Shown in pieces: positions 61,739 to 64,000 of a stretch of 64,000 bases of DNA (its first letter is position 1; each line of letters opens with the position of its first letter). The notes under the pieces are model-generated. The model made no database searches. It had not been told where the DNA came from and saw nothing but the letters and a program-made list of their open reading frames with translations. The stretch is from positions 2,108,001 to 2,172,000 of the forward strand of contig NZ_CP108393.1 of the NCBI RefSeq assembly GCF_035961655.1, read 5' to 3'. The translations under genes and the position numbers were made by a program. Source of the DNA: Streptomyces sp. NBC_01317. GTDB taxonomy: Bacteria > Actinomycetota > Actinomycetes > Streptomycetales > Streptomycetaceae.

Positions 61739-63529
61739 TCACCAACGGGCCCTTCGGCGAAGGCCGGTGAGCAAATACGCGCAGAGGAGGGCCAGGAGCG
61801 ACAGGGTGAGCGCCGCCGCGACCGGTTGGGCGACCAGCCGGACGGTCGCCGGCAGCCAGCGGTCGGCCTGGTGGGGCCAGGCGGGCCAGGCCAGCTCGCG
61901 CAACCGGCCTGGGAATCCGGCGATCGAACGCGCGGACGGGCCCGCGAGCACCTTCTGGACGAGCGGTACGACCGCCACGGGTACGGCGAGGACCGCCGCC
62001 ATCCCGGCCGCCGTGACCCGGAAGACCCCGGCGCCCAGCAGCCCGGCCCAGGCGCAGCCGACGGCGAGCAAGGACCAACCCGCGCCCAGCGCGAACCAGT
62101 TGTCCGGCACGGGCGCGGCGTCCGCCCCGTACGCGAGCCGCAGCGCCACCGCGTCGGCGACCACCACGAGGGCGGCGAGCAGCAGCGCCGTACCGGCGGT
62201 CACGGCGAGCTTGGCGAGGAGGAGGCCGAGGCGGCGCGGGACGGTGCCCCGGGCGCCGGCCAGGGCCGGGTAGCGGAACTCGTCGCCGAACGACAGCGCG
62301 CCGAGCAGTCCCGCGCCGAGGGCGGCGGGCGGCAGGGGCAGGATCGCGGGCCAGGCGGCGAGCAGGCCGGGCAGCGGGGTCCCGCCGGTCCTGGCGAGCG
62401 GCACGGCGAGCGCCACCGACGCGACGAGCACGGCGACCGCGATCACCGGCGCGGTCCGTACGCCGAGCATGCGGCGGAGCTCGTACCGCACGGGTCTGAG
62501 CGGGCTGCGGGCGGGCCGGGACGCCAGGGCCCTCGGCCGCGGCACGGGCCGGGTGTCGTGCGCCTCCTGGCGCTCGGCGGGGGTGGTGAGGGCCTTGAGG
62601 GTCTTGAGGGGCGGGTCGGTGGCGTCGGTGGGCGCGGGGATCAAGGGGGGTACGGGGCCGGTGTCGCCGATCTCGTCGGCGAGCTGGTGGACGAGGACAC
62701 CGTGCCGGAAGGCCGTCTCGCCGATCTCCGGGCAGCTGCTCCCGTACACGGTGAGCCTGCTGCCCGCCTCGGCGATCACCTCCACGGAGCGCTTGCCCGC
62801 CCTGGCCTCGCGGCTCAACGCGTCGGCGAGGCGCGCGGCGTGGGGCGTCCTGACGGCGACCCGGGGGCGCAGCCGCGTACGGGAGAAGGCGGCGCGGTCC
62901 TGGTCGGCGACGAGGCGGCCCCCGTCCACGGTGACGACCCGGTCGGCGGTGCGGGCGGCCTCCTTGGGGTCGTCGGTCGTGTAGAGCACGGTGCCGCCGT
63001 GGCCGGCGTGGGCGGCGAGCAGTCCGAACAGCCAGCTGGTCTCGCGGGGCGAGAGGCCGGCCGACGGCGTGTCGAGCAGCAGGGTGTGCGGGTCGCCCAA
63101 CAGGGCGGAGGCGAGGCCGAGTCTGCGGTCCATGCCGAGGGAGAGCGCGCCGAGGGGTTCGTCCCGCAGGGCCGCGAGGCCGACCACTTCGAGCAGTTCG
63201 TCGGCGCGCGAGGCGGGCACGCCGGCGGCGGCGCAGAGCATCCGGAGCTGGCCCCGGGCGGTCCTGGCCGGATGGCCCGGCACATCGCCGAGGAGCACGC
63301 CGATCTCGCGGGCGGGGTGGGCGATGCGGTGCAGCGGGCGGCCCCGGAAGTAGGTGACCCCGCGGCCGCGTTCGAGATCGAGCATGAGCCGCAGGGCGGT
63401 GGTCTTGCCCGCGCCGGGGGCGCCGAGCAGCGCCGTGACACAGCCGGGCCGGGCCTCGAAGGTCAGATCGTCGACGGCGGGGGTGAGGTCTCGACGGGGG
63501 GCGCTGGTCAGTCCGATGGCCTGGAGCAT
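61739..63529 (-). CDS. ABC transporter: ATP-binding domain fused to an ABC-2-type membrane domain
   Basis: 596 aa. The N-terminal ATPase (about 1-225) has Walker A LGAPGAGKTT and signature-like GALSLGMDRR, but Walker B reads TLLLDTPSAGLSP: Thr replaces the catalytic Glu. A linker follows, then about six membrane helices from residue 360 (APVIAVAVLVASVALAVPLA). A half-transporter of this type would act as a dimer; the substrate is unknown. ATG 63529 has GAGAGAAG upstream. It lies upstream of whiH on the same strand with a 160-base gap. Confidence 0.88.
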   Translation of the reverse strand: MLQAIGLTSAPRRDLTPAVDDLTFEARPGCVTALLGAPGAGKTTALRLMLDLERGRGVTYFRGRPLHRIAHPAREIGVLLGDVPGHPARTARGQLRMLCAAAGVPASRADELLEVVGLAALRDEPLGALSLGMDRRLGLASALLGDPHTLLLDTPSAGLSPRETSWLFGLLAAHAGHGGTVLYTTDDPKEAARTADRVVTVDGGRLVADQDRAAFSRTRLRPRVAVRTPHAARLADALSREARAGKRSVEVIAEAGSRLTVYGSSCPEIGETAFRHGVLVHQLADEIGDTGPVPPLIPAPTDATDPPLKTLKALTTPAERQEAHDTRPVPRPRALASRPARSPLRPVRYELRRMLGVRTAPVIAVAVLVASVALAVPLARTGGTPLPGLLAAWPAILPLPPAALGAGLLGALSFGDEFRYPALAGARGTVPRRLGLLLAKLAVTAGTALLLAALVVVADAVALRLAYGADAAPVPDNWFALGAGWSLLAVGCAWAGLLGAGVFRVTAAGMAAVLAVPVAVVPLVQKVLAGPSARSIAGFPGRLRELAWPAWPHQADRWLPATVRLVAQPVAAALTLSLLALLCAYLLTGLRRRARW

Positions 63530-63668
63530 CGCTTCTCTCGCGGGGAAGGTGTGACCGCTCGGCGGCAGAGTGGTTACCCAGCAAGATAACGCGATATGTC
63601 CGACTTGTTGCGCAGGGTGAGCACGCCGTGTCCGATCACCCCGCGCCCGCGAATGCTCCCGCCCGCGT

Positions 63669-64000
63669 TCAGACCTCGGGGCGCAGCATGGGCGGATTGA
63701 GCACGGTCGCGCCGCCGGCCCGGAACAGCTGGGCTGGCCGGCCGCCCTGCCGGGTGGTGGTGCCCCCGGACGGGACCAGGAAGCCGGGGGTCCCGGTCAC
63801 CTTGCGGTGGAAGTTACGGGGATCGAGGGCGACGCCCCACACCGCCTCGTACACCCGCCGCAGCTCGCCGACGGTGAACTCCGAGGGACAGAAGGCGGTG
63901 GCGAGCGAGGAGTACTCGATCTTGGAGCGGGCGCGCTCGACGCCGTCCCCGAGGATCCGCGCGTGGTCGAATGCGAGCTGCGCGGGCTGCTCGTCCTCCC
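63669..64000 (-). CDS. NUDIX hydrolase with C-terminal winged helix (NrtR-like), 3' part
   Basis: The frame is open to the edge of the window, so the gene starts beyond 64000. About 110 C-terminal residues are visible: LAFDHARILGDGVERAR, IEYSSLATAFCPSEFTVGEL, NFHRKVTGTPGFLVPSG. This pattern (FTVGELRRVYEAVWG, then NFHRKV) is the winged-helix tail of NUDIX-family regulators/hydrolases such as NrtR. Whether the NUDIX part is catalytic cannot be seen here. Confidence 0.8.
   Translation of the reverse strand, partial: EDEQPAQLAFDHARILGDGVERARSKIEYSSLATAFCPSEFTVGELRRVYEAVWGVALDPRNFHRKVTGTPGFLVPSGGTTTRQGGRPAQLFRAGGATVLNPPMLRPEV

Overview
This is a high-GC window with strong third-position G/C bias and Streptomyces-type gene content: principal sigma factor HrdB beside the sporulation regulator WhiH, a ptsH gene with a DasR-type operator, parC and parE, and an MbtH-assisted NRPS cluster. 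It is almost certainly a Streptomyces or close-relative chromosome, and mostly core. From memory, hrdB, whiH, parE and parC also lie near each other in S. coelicolor.

Layout. (1) 1-14.7 kb is core: the end of a VOC protein, a DUF5998/phosphatase/thymidine kinase operon, a GNAT-acyl-CoA-synthetase fusion, ptsH, a GntR regulator, paired M16 peptidases, parC, a CobW-type GTPase and a small conserved ORF. (2) 14.7-31.2 kb is a compact NRPS cluster. A plus-strand A-T-C protein has an adenylation domain lacking the amino-acid Asp. Opposite it lie C-A-T (Gly-like code), C-A-T-TE-MFS (Asp-like code), C-A-T (basic-residue-like code) and a 55-aa MbtH protein. The TE has Cys instead of Ser and is covalently followed by an MFS exporter. 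Both promoter regions of the cluster carry a DasR-like TGGTCCAGACC palindrome. (3) 31.3-47.3 kb is an alpha-glucan utilisation locus: two secreted GH87 enzymes with the same three-Asp spacing, a GH13 alpha-glucosidase, a sugar ABC importer without its own ATPase, and a LacI regulator. A three-gene ABC exporter sits inside it. A 13-bp palindrome occurs both upstream of lacI and in the importer/exporter intergenic region. (4) 47.6-64 kb returns to core: a CitA/CitB-type two-component pair facing a sodium/solute symporter with its DUF485 partner, a NarL-type two-component operon whose kinase carries an in-frame amber stop, parE, DUF7455, a trypsin-like protease, hrdB, whiH, a fused ABC transporter and the end of a NUDIX gene.

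Regions 2 and 3 together (about 33 kb) look like accessory insertions between conserved blocks bounded by parC and parE. I saw no integrase, transposase, tRNA, rRNA or CRISPR array. The most unusual object is the 1,847-aa C-A-T-TE(Cys)-MFS protein, which appears to combine synthesis, release and export in one chain.
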